Notes under the pieces: model-generated | Seen by the model: only the letters and a program-made list of their open reading frames with translations | Databases searched by the model: none | What the model was told of the DNA's origin: nothing | Made by a program: the position numbers and the translations under genes | NCBI GenBank assembly: GCA_050179875.1 | Contig: JBFXES010000029.1 | Span: 1-22,838 of the forward strand | From: JALOAT01 sp050179875 | Lineage (GTDB): Bacteria; Pseudomonadota; Gammaproteobacteria; Thiohalomonadales; Thiohalomonadaceae | Reading direction: 5' to 3' | DNA length: 22,838 nucleotides | Shown here: positions 15,327-22,838 of the stretch, piece by piece | Layout of the letters: each line of letters opens with the position of its first letter | How positions within the stretch are numbered: the stretch's first letter is position 1

Positions 15327-16667
15327 ATGGGCTTGCTCAACCTGTTAAGGCGAAAAACCTTCGCGCACGGCGTCCATCCGCCGGAGCACAAGGAGGAAAC
15401 CGCGCATCTGCCCATTCGGCGGATGCCGTTCGCGCCGCGCATGATCATCCCGCTGTCGCAGCACTTCGGTGCGCCGGCGGTTCCGCTCGTTCACGTGGGT
15501 CAGGACGTGGTACGCGGTGAGCCCATCGCGCGCGCGGACGGTTTCATGTCCGTGCCCATGCACGCGCCCGCCACGGGCGTGATCGAATCCATCCAGCTCA
15601 TGCCCACGGCCCGCGGTCCCAAGACCGAGGCCATCGTTCTCAAGGTGCATCCTGCGGCGGAACAACGCGTGCTGTATGGCGCGCCCCGTGACGTGGACAC
15701 GATGACGCCCGACGAGATCGTCCAGGCCGTGCAGGACGCCGGCATGGTCGGCCTCGGCGGCGCGGCCTTCCCCACCCACGTCAAGCTGAAGCCGCCCAAG
15801 GACTTCCCCATCGACACGCTGGTGGTGAACGGCTGCGAGTGCGAGCCTTACCTGACCACCGACCATCGCGTGATGCTCGAGTACACGGACGAACTGCTGA
15901 CCGGCGTCCGTATCGCCATGCGCGTGAGCGGCGCCAGGCGCGCCGTGATCGGCGTGGAGGACAACAAGCTGGATGCCGTCGAGGCCATCCAGCGCAAACT
16001 GCCGGCGGACGGCAGCATCACCGTGCAGGCCGTCCGGACCAAGTACCCGCAAGGCTCCGAAAAGCTGCTGGTGAAGGTGTTGCTCGGGCGCGAGGTTCCC
16101 TCCGGCGGTTTTCCGTATCAAATCGGCGTGGTGGTGAACAACGTGGGCACCCTCGCCCAGCTCGGCATGCTGCTGCCGCAGAGCCAGGGCCTCATCGAAC
16201 GGGTGGTCACCCTCGCCGGTCCCGGCATCAAACGGCCCGGCAACTACATCATCCCGCTGGGCACGCCGCTGCGGTTCGCGCTGGATTACGTCGGTTATCA
16301 GGGCGATGCGACCCACATCATCCTGGGCGGCCCCATGATGGGAAATACCGTCGCGTCGCTCGACGTGCCGGTAACCAAGGGCGTCACGGGCATCCTGGTC
16401 ATGCCCGAGCAGGAGCACGTGGCCGAAGCCCCGCCCATTTACCCGTGCATCCGCTGCGGCCGTTGTCTCGAGGCCTGCCCGGTGAAGCTCAACCCTTCAC
16501 AGATGGGCCGCCTGGCGGCGAAGCGCCTGTATGCGGAAATGCAGGAGAAATACCATCTGAATGACTGCTTCGAATGCGGCTGTTGCAGCTACGTATGCCC
16601 GTCGAACATCCCGCTGGTGCAGTACTTCCGCATCGCCAAGGCCATCAACCGGGAGCGCGCCGCATGA
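15327..16667 (+). CDS. rnfC: RnfC, NADH-oxidising/reducing peripheral subunit of the Rnf complex
   Basis: A 446-residue RnfC. The flavin/NADH-binding region includes GMVGLGGAAFPTHVKL (139-154) and VNGCECEPYLTTDHR (168-181). Two ferredoxin clusters lie near the C-terminus: C374, C377, C380, C384 and C414, C417, C420, C424. This is the short form; it lacks the long Ala-rich C-terminal repeats of E. coli RsxC. RnfC is the NADH site of the complex (known). GAGTGA seven bases upstream sets the start. Its stop overlaps the rnfD start (ATGA), so C and D are translationally coupled. Confidence 0.95.
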   Translation: MGLLNLLRRKTFAHGVHPPEHKEETAHLPIRRMPFAPRMIIPLSQHFGAPAVPLVHVGQDVVRGEPIARADGFMSVPMHAPATGVIESIQLMPTARGPKTEAIVLKVHPAAEQRVLYGAPRDVDTMTPDEIVQAVQDAGMVGLGGAAFPTHVKLKPPKDFPIDTLVVNGCECEPYLTTDHRVMLEYTDELLTGVRIAMRVSGARRAVIGVEDNKLDAVEAIQRKLPADGSITVQAVRTKYPQGSEKLLVKVLLGREVPSGGFPYQIGVVVNNVGTLAQLGMLLPQSQGLIERVVTLAGPGIKRPGNYIIPLGTPLRFALDYVGYQGDATHIILGGPMMGNTVASLDVPVTKGVTGILVMPEQEHVAEAPPIYPCIRCGRCLEACPVKLNPSQMGRLAAKRLYAEMQEKYHLNDCFECGCCSYVCPSNIPLVQYFRIAKAINRERAA

Positions 16668-17710
16668 CGCCCAGGATTGAACTGCGGACCTCGCCGCACA
16701 TCAAGTCGCCCGTCACGGTGGCGCAGATCATGCGCAACGTGGTGTACGCGCTGCTGCCCATCTGCGCGTTTTCCGTGTGGCAATTCGGCATCAGCGCCCT
16801 GGCGCTGATCCTCACCGTCACCGCCGCCTGCCTGGCCACGGAACGCCTGTTCAACTGGATGGGCGATCGTTCCAGCACGCTGTCCGACTGGAGCGCCACG
16901 ATCACGGGCGTGCTGCTCGCGCTCACCCTGCCGCCGGGCTTCCCCTTGTGGATGGGCGCCGTGGCCGGCTTCGTGGCCATTGCCCTGGGCAAGGCCCTGT
17001 TCGGCGGCCTGGGCTACAACGTATTCAACCCCGCCCTGGTAGGCCGCGCCTTCGTGCAGGCCGCCTTCCCGGTAGCCATCACCACCTTCACGCCCGCGTT
17101 CTTGCCGAACCGCTTCGTGGAATTCATCCCGAGCACCCTGACGCCGCCGCTGCAGGTGCCGCCCTCGCTGACCGAGTGGGTCGCGGCCCAGGGCATCGAC
17201 GGGTTCACCGGTGCCACGCCCATGGGAATGTGGAAGTTCGAGGGCGTCGTCACCGACACGGCCAGCCTTTTCACGGGCATGACCACCGGCTCCGCCGGTG
17301 AAACCTCGGCAGTGCTGATACTCCTCTGCGGCCTGTACCTGGCCGCGCGACGGATGATGGATTGGCGCATTCCGGCAGCCATGCTGCTGGGCGCGTTCGT
17401 CACCGCCGGCTTCTTCTTCCTGCTGGATGGCGACAGGTACCCGGCGCCGCTTTTCGTGCTGTTCTCGGGCGGCCTCATGCTGGGCGCCGTGTTCATGGCC
17501 ACGGACATGGTGGCCTCGCCGGTGACGCCGCTGGGGGTGTGGATCTACGGCCTCTTCATGGGTGTGCTCACGGTGATCATTCGCTATTTCGGCGGCCTGA
17601 ACGAAGGCGTGATGTATGCCATTCTGCTCGGCAATGCCGTTTCACCGCTCATCGAGTCGGTGACGCAGCCGCGCATCTACGGTGAACGCAAGCGGGAGGC
17701 TGGCCGATGA
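16664..17710 (+). CDS. rnfD: RnfD, membrane flavoprotein subunit of the Rnf complex
   Basis: A 348-residue integral membrane protein with about nine hydrophobic segments. The covalent FMN attachment motif is FTGATPMG, with T185 as the expected phosphoester-linked residue. I start it at the ATG overlapping the rnfC stop (ATGA, 16664-16667), which gives the family's normal length and the usual opening ELRTSPHIKSPVTVAQIM. RnfD carries electrons within the membrane and is part of the ion-translocating core (known). The stop overlaps the rnfG start by four bases. Confidence 0.95.
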   Translation: MTPRIELRTSPHIKSPVTVAQIMRNVVYALLPICAFSVWQFGISALALILTVTAACLATERLFNWMGDRSSTLSDWSATITGVLLALTLPPGFPLWMGAVAGFVAIALGKALFGGLGYNVFNPALVGRAFVQAAFPVAITTFTPAFLPNRFVEFIPSTLTPPLQVPPSLTEWVAAQGIDGFTGATPMGMWKFEGVVTDTASLFTGMTTGSAGETSAVLILLCGLYLAARRMMDWRIPAAMLLGAFVTAGFFFLLDGDRYPAPLFVLFSGGLMLGAVFMATDMVASPVTPLGVWIYGLFMGVLTVIIRYFGGLNEGVMYAILLGNAVSPLIESVTQPRIYGERKREAGR

Positions 17711-18387
17711 ACGAGCAGCCTGTCGTGTTCGCTGAACCCAGGGCGCCTTCCAGCTTCGCGTTGATCCGCGTGCTGGGCCTCGTGGCCCTGATTTCCGGTC
17801 TGCTCATCGTGGTGGTCTACCAGTGGGCGCTGCCGACCATCCTCGAACAGCGCCGTCTCGCCCTGGAAAAAGCGGTGTTCCAGGTGCTGCCCGGGGCGTC
17901 CCAACTGAACAGCTACGTGGTCAATGATCAGGGCGTTCACGCCAAGGAGAGCGGTGCCAGCGGTCGCGCGCTCTACGCCGGCTACGATGCCGACGGCAAA
18001 CTCGTCGGCATTGCCGCCGAGGCGGCCGCGCAGGGTTATGCCGATGCCATCCGCCTCCTCTACGGCTACTCGCCGGATTGCCAGTGCGTCACCGGCTTCA
18101 GCATCGTCTACAGCCGCGAGACGCCGGGCTTCGGTGACAAGCTCGTAAGCGATCCTGCGTTCCTGGCCAACTTCGAGGCGCTGGACGCCAGCCTGAATGC
18201 GGACGGCTCCGCGCTCGCCAACGCCATCGTCACGGTCAAGCACGGCACCAAGACCAAGCCCTGGCAGATCGACGCCATTTCGGGCGCCACGGTCTCGTCC
18301 AAGGCCGTGGGCAAGGCCATCAATGAAAGCGCGCAGGTAGTGGTTCCGGCCGTGCACCATCACCTGAAAGCGGAGGGTCGACTCTGA
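17707..18387 (+). CDS. rnfG: RnfG, periplasmic flavoprotein subunit of the Rnf complex
   Basis: A 226-residue protein with one N-terminal membrane anchor (about 17-39) and an FMN-binding domain. The covalent FMN site is ISGATVSSKAV, with T195. The ETPGFGDKL segment (138-146) is also typical. GGGAGG upstream and an ATGA overlap with rnfD define the start. A CQC pair at 125-127 is unusual, but I attach no role to it. The stop and the rnfE start share one base (TGATG). Confidence 0.94.
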   Translation: MNEQPVVFAEPRAPSSFALIRVLGLVALISGLLIVVVYQWALPTILEQRRLALEKAVFQVLPGASQLNSYVVNDQGVHAKESGASGRALYAGYDADGKLVGIAAEAAAQGYADAIRLLYGYSPDCQCVTGFSIVYSRETPGFGDKLVSDPAFLANFEALDASLNADGSALANAIVTVKHGTKTKPWQIDAISGATVSSKAVGKAINESAQVVVPAVHHHLKAEGRL

Positions 18388-19037
18388 TGCGTGCCGATGT
18401 GACCCAACCCATCACCATGGATACCTTCCTGCGCGGCATCTGGCGCGAGAATCCGGTATTCGTGGCCCTGCTCGGCATGTGCCCGGTACTGGCGGTCACC
18501 AATACGGCCACCAATTCGCTGGCCATGGGCGTGTCCACGCTGTTCGTGCTCGTTGGCTCGAACATGCTCATCTCCATGCTGCGGCATTTCATCCCGAAGC
18601 AGGTACGCATCGCCACCTATATCGTCATCATCGCCACCTTCGTGACCATGGTGGACTACATCCTCCAGGCCACGAGCCCGGCGGTGTACGCGGCTCTCGG
18701 CGCCTTCATTCAGCTCATCGTGGTGAACTGCATCATCCTCGGCCGTGCGGAGGCGTATGCGTCCAAGAATACGGTGCTGTCCACGGCAGTGAACTCCACA
18801 GGCATGGGCATCGGCTTCACTGTCGCCCTGCTCATGCTTGGCAGCGTGCGCGAGCTGTTCGGCATGGGCAGCCTGTTCGGCGTGCCCGTCTTCGGCGACA
18901 GCTTCCAGCCCTGGCTCGTCATGATCCTTCCGCCGGGCGGTTTCATTGTACTCGGCTCCTGGCTGCTGCTGTTCGCCTGGTGGCGTGAACGCAAGGCCCG
19001 CAAGGCGCTCGTGGAGGAGGCGGTCCATGCAAGGTGA
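18387..19037 (+). CDS. rnfE: RnfE, integral membrane subunit of the Rnf complex
   Basis: A 216-residue membrane protein with about six transmembrane helices. C32 (LLGMCPVLAVT) and C115 (IVVNCIILG) are the two conserved cysteines that, with the matching pair in RnfA, hold a membrane-embedded [2Fe-2S] cluster in the known structures. GGAGGG precedes the ATG. The 3' end overlaps rnfA by 11 bases. Confidence 0.94.
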   Translation: MRADVTQPITMDTFLRGIWRENPVFVALLGMCPVLAVTNTATNSLAMGVSTLFVLVGSNMLISMLRHFIPKQVRIATYIVIIATFVTMVDYILQATSPAVYAALGAFIQLIVVNCIILGRAEAYASKNTVLSTAVNSTGMGIGFTVALLMLGSVRELFGMGSLFGVPVFGDSFQPWLVMILPPGGFIVLGSWLLLFAWWRERKARKALVEEAVHAR

Positions 19038-19427
19038 ATCCTTGACCTTCGTATTCCTGAACGCGGCGATCATCAACAACTTCGTGCTCGCCATGTTCCT
19101 GGGCATCTGCCCGTTCCTGGGCGTGTCCGGCAAGCTCAAGACGGCCAGTTCCATGGGCGCGGCCACCACGCTGGTAATGTTCATCAGCTCGGTGAGCGCG
19201 TATGGCCTCAACGCGCTGCTGACCAGCTTCGAGATCGAGTTCCTGCGGCTCATCAGCTACATCGCAGTGATCGCCTCGGCCGTGCAGCTGGTGGAAATGA
19301 CCATGAAGAAATTCAGCCCGGCGCTGTTCCGCGCCCTGGGCATCTATCTTCCGCTCATCACCACCAACTGCGCCGTGCTGGGCGTGGCGCTGTTCCAGAC
19401 CGCCAAGGAATTCGATTTCTTTCAGTC
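19027..19427 (+). CDS. rnfA: RnfA, integral membrane subunit of the Rnf complex (3' end lost in assembly gap)
   Basis: The first 133 residues of RnfA, starting MQGESLTFVFLNAAIINNF. C28 (LGICPFLGVSG) and C115 (ITTNCAVLG) are the [2Fe-2S] ligands shared with RnfE. GGAGGAGG just upstream supports the ATG at 19027. RnfA is normally about 193 residues, so about 60 residues are missing into the run of N. This is an assembly truncation, not a pseudogene. Confidence 0.93.
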
Positions 19428-19527
19428 NNNNNNNNNNNNNNNNNNNNNNNNNNNNNNNNNNNNNNNNNNNNNNNNNNNNNNNNNNNNNNNNNNNNNNNNN
19501 NNNNNNNNNNNNNNNNNNNNNNNNNNN
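19428..19527. other. Assembly gap of exactly 100 N
   Basis: The run of N is exactly 100 bases, the usual placeholder for a gap of unknown size. The left side stops inside rnfA and the right side starts inside ppsA. Completing both genes needs roughly 180 plus 270-280 bases, so the real distance must exceed about 450 bases if the join is right. Confidence 0.99.
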
Positions 19528-21642
19528 CGCCAGTGGATCATCGAGACGCCGTTCCCCGAGGAACTGCAGCAGGCCATCACCGCCGCCTACCGCCGTCTCG
19601 AGCAGGAAAGCGGTTCGGATGTTGCGTTCGCCGTGCGCTCCTCGGCCACTGCCGAAGACCTGCCCGACGCCTCCTTCGCCGGCCAGCAGGAGACCTTCCT
19701 CAACGTGCACGGCCTCGAGAACGTGCTTACCGCCGTGCACCACGTGTTCGCCTCGCTCTACAACGATCGTGCCATTGCCTATCGCGTGCACAAGAACTTC
19801 GAGCACAGCGAAGTGGCCCTGTCCGCCGGCGTGCAGCGCATGGTGCGCAGCGACATCGGCGCGAGCGGCGTGATGTTTACCCTCGACACCGAGTCCGGCT
19901 TCCGTGATGCGGTGTTCATCACGGGCTCCTACGGTCTCGGCGAAACCGTGGTGCAGGGTGCGGTGAACCCTGACGAGTTCTACGTCTACAAGCCCAACAT
20001 CGCTGCGGGCCGCCCGGCCATCCTGCGCCGTCATCTCGGCGAGAAGGCCATCAAGATGATCTACAGCAACGACAAGTCGCACGGCCGCACCACGCAGACC
20101 GTGGAAGTGGCCGAGGCCGATCGCATGAGGTTCTGCATCACCGACGAGCAGGTGCAGGATCTGGCGCGCCAGGCCATGATCATCGAGAAGCACTACGGCC
20201 GTCCCATGGACATCGAATGGGCCCTGGACGGCAATGACGGCCAGCTGTACATCGTGCAGGCCCGCCCCGAGACCGTGGAAAGCCGCACCGAAGGCCAGAC
20301 CATCGATCGCTTCAAGTTGAAGGAAACCGGCGAGGTGCTGGTCACCGGCCGCGCCATCGGCCAGCGCATTGGCGCCGGCCCTGTGCGTCTCATCACCGAT
20401 CCCAGCCAGATGCACCGCGTGCAGCCCGGCGACGTGCTGGTCACCGACATGACCGACCCGGATTGGGAACCGATCATGAAGCGTGCCTCCGCCATCGTCA
20501 CCAACCGCGGCGGTCGCACCTGCCATGCCGCCATCATCGCACGCGAGATGGGCATTCCCGCCGTGGTGGGCTGCGGCGACGCCACCGAGCGCCTCACGGA
20601 TGGTCAGGATGTGACCGTATCGTGCGCCGAGGGCGATACCGGCCGCGTCTACGAAGGCAAGCTCGCCTTCGACGTGGTGCGCACCAACGCCAAGGAAATG
20701 CCCAAGCTCGACGTGAAGGTGATGATGAACGTGGGCAATCCCACCCGCGCCTTCCAGTTCGCCAACATCCCCAATGCGGGCGTTGGCCTGGCGCGTCTGG
20801 AGTTCATCATCAATACCATGATCGGCGTGCACCCCCGTGCCCTGCTCGAATTCGACAAGCAGACGCCGGAGATCCAGGACGCCATCCGCCGCAAGATGGC
20901 CGGCTACGCCGACCCGGTGAGCTTCTACGTGGAGAAGCTGGTGGAAGGCATCGGCACCCTGGCGGCCAGCTTCGCGCCCGGCCCGGTCATCGTGCGCCTG
21001 TCTGACTTCAAGTCCAACGAGTACGCCAACCTGCTCGCCGGGCCCAACTACGAGCCGCATGAAGAGAACCCGATGCTCGGCTTCCGCGGCGCGGCGCGCT
21101 ACATCTCCGAGTCGTTCCGCCCCTGCTTCGAGCTGGAGTGCCGCGCCATCCGCAAGGTGCGCGAGGAGATGGGCCTGACCAACGTGCAGGTGATGGTGCC
21201 CTTCTGCCGCACCCTGAAGGAAGCCAGGCAGGTGGTGGAACTGCTGGCGGAGAACGGCCTCAGGCGCGGCGAGAACGGCCTCAGCATCATCATGATGTGC
21301 GAGCTGCCGTCCAACGCGGTGCTGGCGGAGGAATTCCTCGAGTACTTCGACGGCTTCTCCATCGGCTCCAACGACATGACCCAGCTCACCCTGGGTCTGG
21401 ACCGCGACTCGGGTCTGGTGGCGGGCTCCTTCGACGAGCGCGACCCTGCCGTGAAGAAGATGCTGCGCATGGCCATCGAGGCCTGCCGCAAGCAGGGCAA
21501 GTACGTGGGCATCTGCGGCCAGGGCCCGTCCGACTACCCGGACCTGGCCCAGTGGCTCATGGAACAGGGCATCAGCAGCATCTCCCTGAACCCCGACACC
21601 GTCGTCGACACCTGGCTGCAACTGGCCGGCAAGTCGGCCTGA
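19528..21642 (+). CDS. ppsA: Phosphoenolpyruvate synthase (5' end lost in assembly gap)
   Basis: The last 704 residues of PEP synthase, which converts pyruvate + ATP to PEP + AMP + phosphate. The retained part begins RQWIIETPFPEEL, which aligns near residue 93 of the 792-residue E. coli enzyme. It shows the ATP-grasp domain (FAVRSSATAEDLPDASFAG), the swivelling phospho-His domain GGRTCHAAIIAREMG (catalytic His codon at 20524-20526; the regulatory Thr two residues before) and the PEP/pyruvate barrel with IGSNDMTQLTLGLDRDSG and the C-terminal GICGQGPSD. The sequence is very close to E. coli PpsA. A strong terminator and then ppsR follow. Whether ppsA is really next to rnfA depends on the gap. 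Confidence 0.95.
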   Translation, partial: RQWIIETPFPEELQQAITAAYRRLEQESGSDVAFAVRSSATAEDLPDASFAGQQETFLNVHGLENVLTAVHHVFASLYNDRAIAYRVHKNFEHSEVALSAGVQRMVRSDIGASGVMFTLDTESGFRDAVFITGSYGLGETVVQGAVNPDEFYVYKPNIAAGRPAILRRHLGEKAIKMIYSNDKSHGRTTQTVEVAEADRMRFCITDEQVQDLARQAMIIEKHYGRPMDIEWALDGNDGQLYIVQARPETVESRTEGQTIDRFKLKETGEVLVTGRAIGQRIGAGPVRLITDPSQMHRVQPGDVLVTDMTDPDWEPIMKRASAIVTNRGGRTCHAAIIAREMGIPAVVGCGDATERLTDGQDVTVSCAEGDTGRVYEGKLAFDVVRTNAKEMPKLDVKVMMNVGNPTRAFQFANIPNAGVGLARLEFIINTMIGVHPRALLEFDKQTPEIQDAIRRKMAGYADPVSFYVEKLVEGIGTLAASFAPGPVIVRLSDFKSNEYANLLAGPNYEPHEENPMLGFRGAARYISESFRPCFELECRAIRKVREEMGLTNVQVMVPFCRTLKEARQVVELLAENGLRRGENGLSIIMMCELPSNAVLAEEFLEYFDGFSIGSNDMTQLTLGLDRDSGLVAGSFDERDPAVKKMLRMAIEACRKQGKYVGICGQGPSDYPDLAQWLMEQGISSISLNPDTVVDTWLQLAGKSA

Positions 21643-21652
21643 CCGGCGAACC

Positions 21653-21683
21653 AGAAGGGCGGCGCAAGCCGCCCTTCTTTCTT
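21653..21683 (+). terminator. Strong intrinsic terminator of ppsA
   Basis: AGAAGGGCGGC (21653-21663) and GCCGCCCTTCT (21668-21678) form a perfect 11-bp stem closed by a GCAA tetraloop. TTTCTT follows. It begins 10 bases after the ppsA stop and should separate ppsA from ppsR transcription. Confidence 0.93.
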
Positions 21684-21731
21684 GTGCCTACGTCCGCGTA
21701 TGACCGCAAGCGGACATAAAGGCAAAAAGCA

Positions 21732-21887
21732 TTAACCACGGGGGACACGGGGGAACACGGGGAATAGATTTTTCCGTAGGAGCGACCTCACCGCGATGGT
21801 GCAGTATCCGACGGCAATCGCGGCCTGAGGCCGCTCCTACAGACAGGGTGACCATCCATGAGTTTCCCCCGTGTCCCCCGTGGTTAA
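21732..21887. repeat. Nested palindromic element, CACGGGGGACACGGGG outer arms
   Basis: Bases 21732-21755 and 21864-21887 are perfect 24-base inverted repeats. Similarity extends outward (AAAAGC before the left arm, GCTTTT after the right, with one extra base). Another TAGGAGCG-type palindrome lies inside. The arms belong to the same broad family as the CGCGGAG repeat at 4521-4650. It occupies the ppsA-ppsR spacer, which otherwise holds only the terminator and the ppsR upstream region. Confidence 0.85.
21776..21840. repeat. REP-like palindrome nested inside the outer repeat
   Basis: The element starts GTAGGAGCGACCTCACCGCG and ends with GCCGCTCCTAC; ATCGCGGCCTGAGG on the right mirrors CCTCACCGCGAT on the left with small mismatches. 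This is the paired REP (BIME-like) arrangement of gammaproteobacteria. It is placed nearly centrally between the 24-base outer arms. Confidence 0.8.
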
Positions 21888-21958
21888 GCTTTTCTCTTCC
21901 GTCTTCGTTCGCACTTGCGGACTTCACATAAATGGCGGTCTCCTGAGATACTGCGGGC

Positions 21959-22795
21959 ATGAATGACGTCAACTCTCTTGCCAGACGTTCGGTGTTTTTC
22001 ATCTCGGACGGCACCGGCATCACCGCGGAAACCCTCGGGCGCAGTCTGCTCACCCAGTTCGAGGGCATCACCTTCCAGAAGACGCGCCTGCCCTTCGTGG
22101 ACAACGTGGAAAAGGCCGGCATGGCAGTGGAACGCATCAACCTTGCCGCCAAGACCGACGGCTGCCGTCCGCTGGTGTTTTCCACGCTCATCAACCGCGA
22201 AGTGCGCGACATCGTCTCGCGCAGCAACGCGTTGGTCATCGATTTCTTCACCACCTTCACCGGCGCCATGGAACAGGAACTGGGCGTGTCGGCCTCGCAG
22301 GTGGCGGGCCGTTCCCATGGCATGGGCAGCTATGACGCGTACACGGCACGCATCGGCGCCCTCAATTTCGCGCTCAACAACGACGACGGCGCCACCACGC
22401 GCAACTACGCCATGGCCGACGTGATCATCACCGGCGTGTCCCGTTGCGGAAAGACGCCCACCTCGCTCTATCTGGCGCTGCAGTACGGCATTCACGCCGC
22501 CAACTACCCGATTACGGAAGAAGACCTGGAAACGCCGCGCCTGCCTGCCGCACTCCAGCCCTATCGTGACAAGCTGTTCGGCCTCACCATCGATCCGGAA
22601 CGCCTGCAGCAGATCCGCAGCGAGCGACGCCCTGACAGCCGCTACGCAGCGCTGAGCCAATGCAGGATGGAGGTGGCGGCGGTGGAGGAGATCTACGCGC
22701 GGGAACACATCCGCTTCCTCAATACCACCACCATGTCGGTGGAGGAGATCGCCGCTTCCATCATCCTGCAGGCGGGACTCAAGCGGCGCATCTGA
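21959..22795 (+). CDS. ppsR: PEP synthase regulatory protein (bifunctional kinase/pyrophosphorylase)
   Basis: A 278-residue DUF299/PSRP family protein. It opens SVFFISDGTGITAETLGRSL and carries the P-loop-like motif GVSRCGKT (159-166). The family inactivates PEP synthase by ADP-dependent phosphorylation of the Thr beside the catalytic His, and reactivates it by phosphate-dependent pyrophosphate release (known). Both target residues are visible in the neighbouring ppsA. In E. coli the two genes diverge; here they run in tandem on one strand, separated by a terminator and repeats, so ppsR must have its own promoter. The ribosome site is weak (TGAGAT about 9 bases upstream). The 43 bases after the gene include CCACGGAGAAAT, possibly the start of another repeat copy. 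Confidence 0.95.
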   Translation: MNDVNSLARRSVFFISDGTGITAETLGRSLLTQFEGITFQKTRLPFVDNVEKAGMAVERINLAAKTDGCRPLVFSTLINREVRDIVSRSNALVIDFFTTFTGAMEQELGVSASQVAGRSHGMGSYDAYTARIGALNFALNNDDGATTRNYAMADVIITGVSRCGKTPTSLYLALQYGIHAANYPITEEDLETPRLPAALQPYRDKLFGLTIDPERLQQIRSERRPDSRYAALSQCRMEVAAVEEIYAREHIRFLNTTTMSVEEIAASIILQAGLKRRI

Positions 22796-22838
22796 GAAGA
22801 ACAACCGAAGGCCACGGAGAAATCGAAATCTGCGGTAA

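Noticed and set aside
18943..21621. A long minus-strand frame opposite rnfA and ppsA
   Set aside because: It also passes through the N run and is an antisense shadow of ppsA with His/Gly/Val-rich composition and no domain.
18946..21642. A single continuous frame joining rnfA and ppsA
   Set aside because: It exists only because 100 N can be translated as unknown residues in frame. The two halves match two different complete protein families, each truncated at the gap.

Overview
The window is GC-rich proteobacterial DNA. It most resembles a gammaproteobacterium of the Chromatiales/Ectothiorhodospiraceae kind. This placement is inferred from the E. coli-like PpsA, the complete UbiU-UbiV-UbiT set, the Rnf genes and the TAGGAGCG-type intergenic palindromes; I could not run a phylogeny. 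One run of exactly 100 N (19428-19527) marks a scaffold join that truncates the genes on both sides.

Layout. (1) 1-187: two families of intergenic inverted repeats. (2) 188-4495: a DNA-repair block. An mrfA-mrfB pair (DUF1998 helicase plus DEDD exonuclease) lies on the minus strand, divergent from lexA. Their short shared intergenic region holds GTTC-N7-GTTC, the operator type known from alphaproteobacterial LexA, inside a good sigma70 promoter reading into mrfA. (3) 4496-7300: a repeat-bearing spacer, then ubiU-ubiV-ubiT on the minus strand, the O2-independent ubiquinone hydroxylation genes. A textbook FNR class II promoter geometry precedes ubiU. (4) 7504-9045: a small unrecognised helical protein and a LysR-type regulator. 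(5) 9056-19427: a LysR-type palindrome, then rnfB, a very large 1640-residue pyruvate:ferredoxin oxidoreductase (PFOR) variant, and rnfC-D-G-E-A. (6) After the gap: PEP synthase (ppsA, N-terminus missing), a strong terminator, nested palindromic repeats, and ppsR, the PEP synthase kinase/phosphorylase.

How the genes fit together. Rnf couples an ion gradient to electron flow between NADH and ferredoxin. The PFOR interconverts pyruvate with acetyl-CoA plus CO2 using ferredoxin-level electrons. PpsA makes PEP from pyruvate and PpsR tunes PpsA. Placing the PFOR inside the rnf cluster suggests one electron-transfer module: either reductive pyruvate synthesis driven by Rnf and fed to PEP, or fermentative pyruvate oxidation with Rnf recovering energy. 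The sequence does not settle the direction.

The least described element appears to be the PFOR. It keeps the core catalytic and cluster residues but carries two long helical insertions at its iron-sulfur/TPP core and a tethered C-terminal single-cluster ferredoxin.
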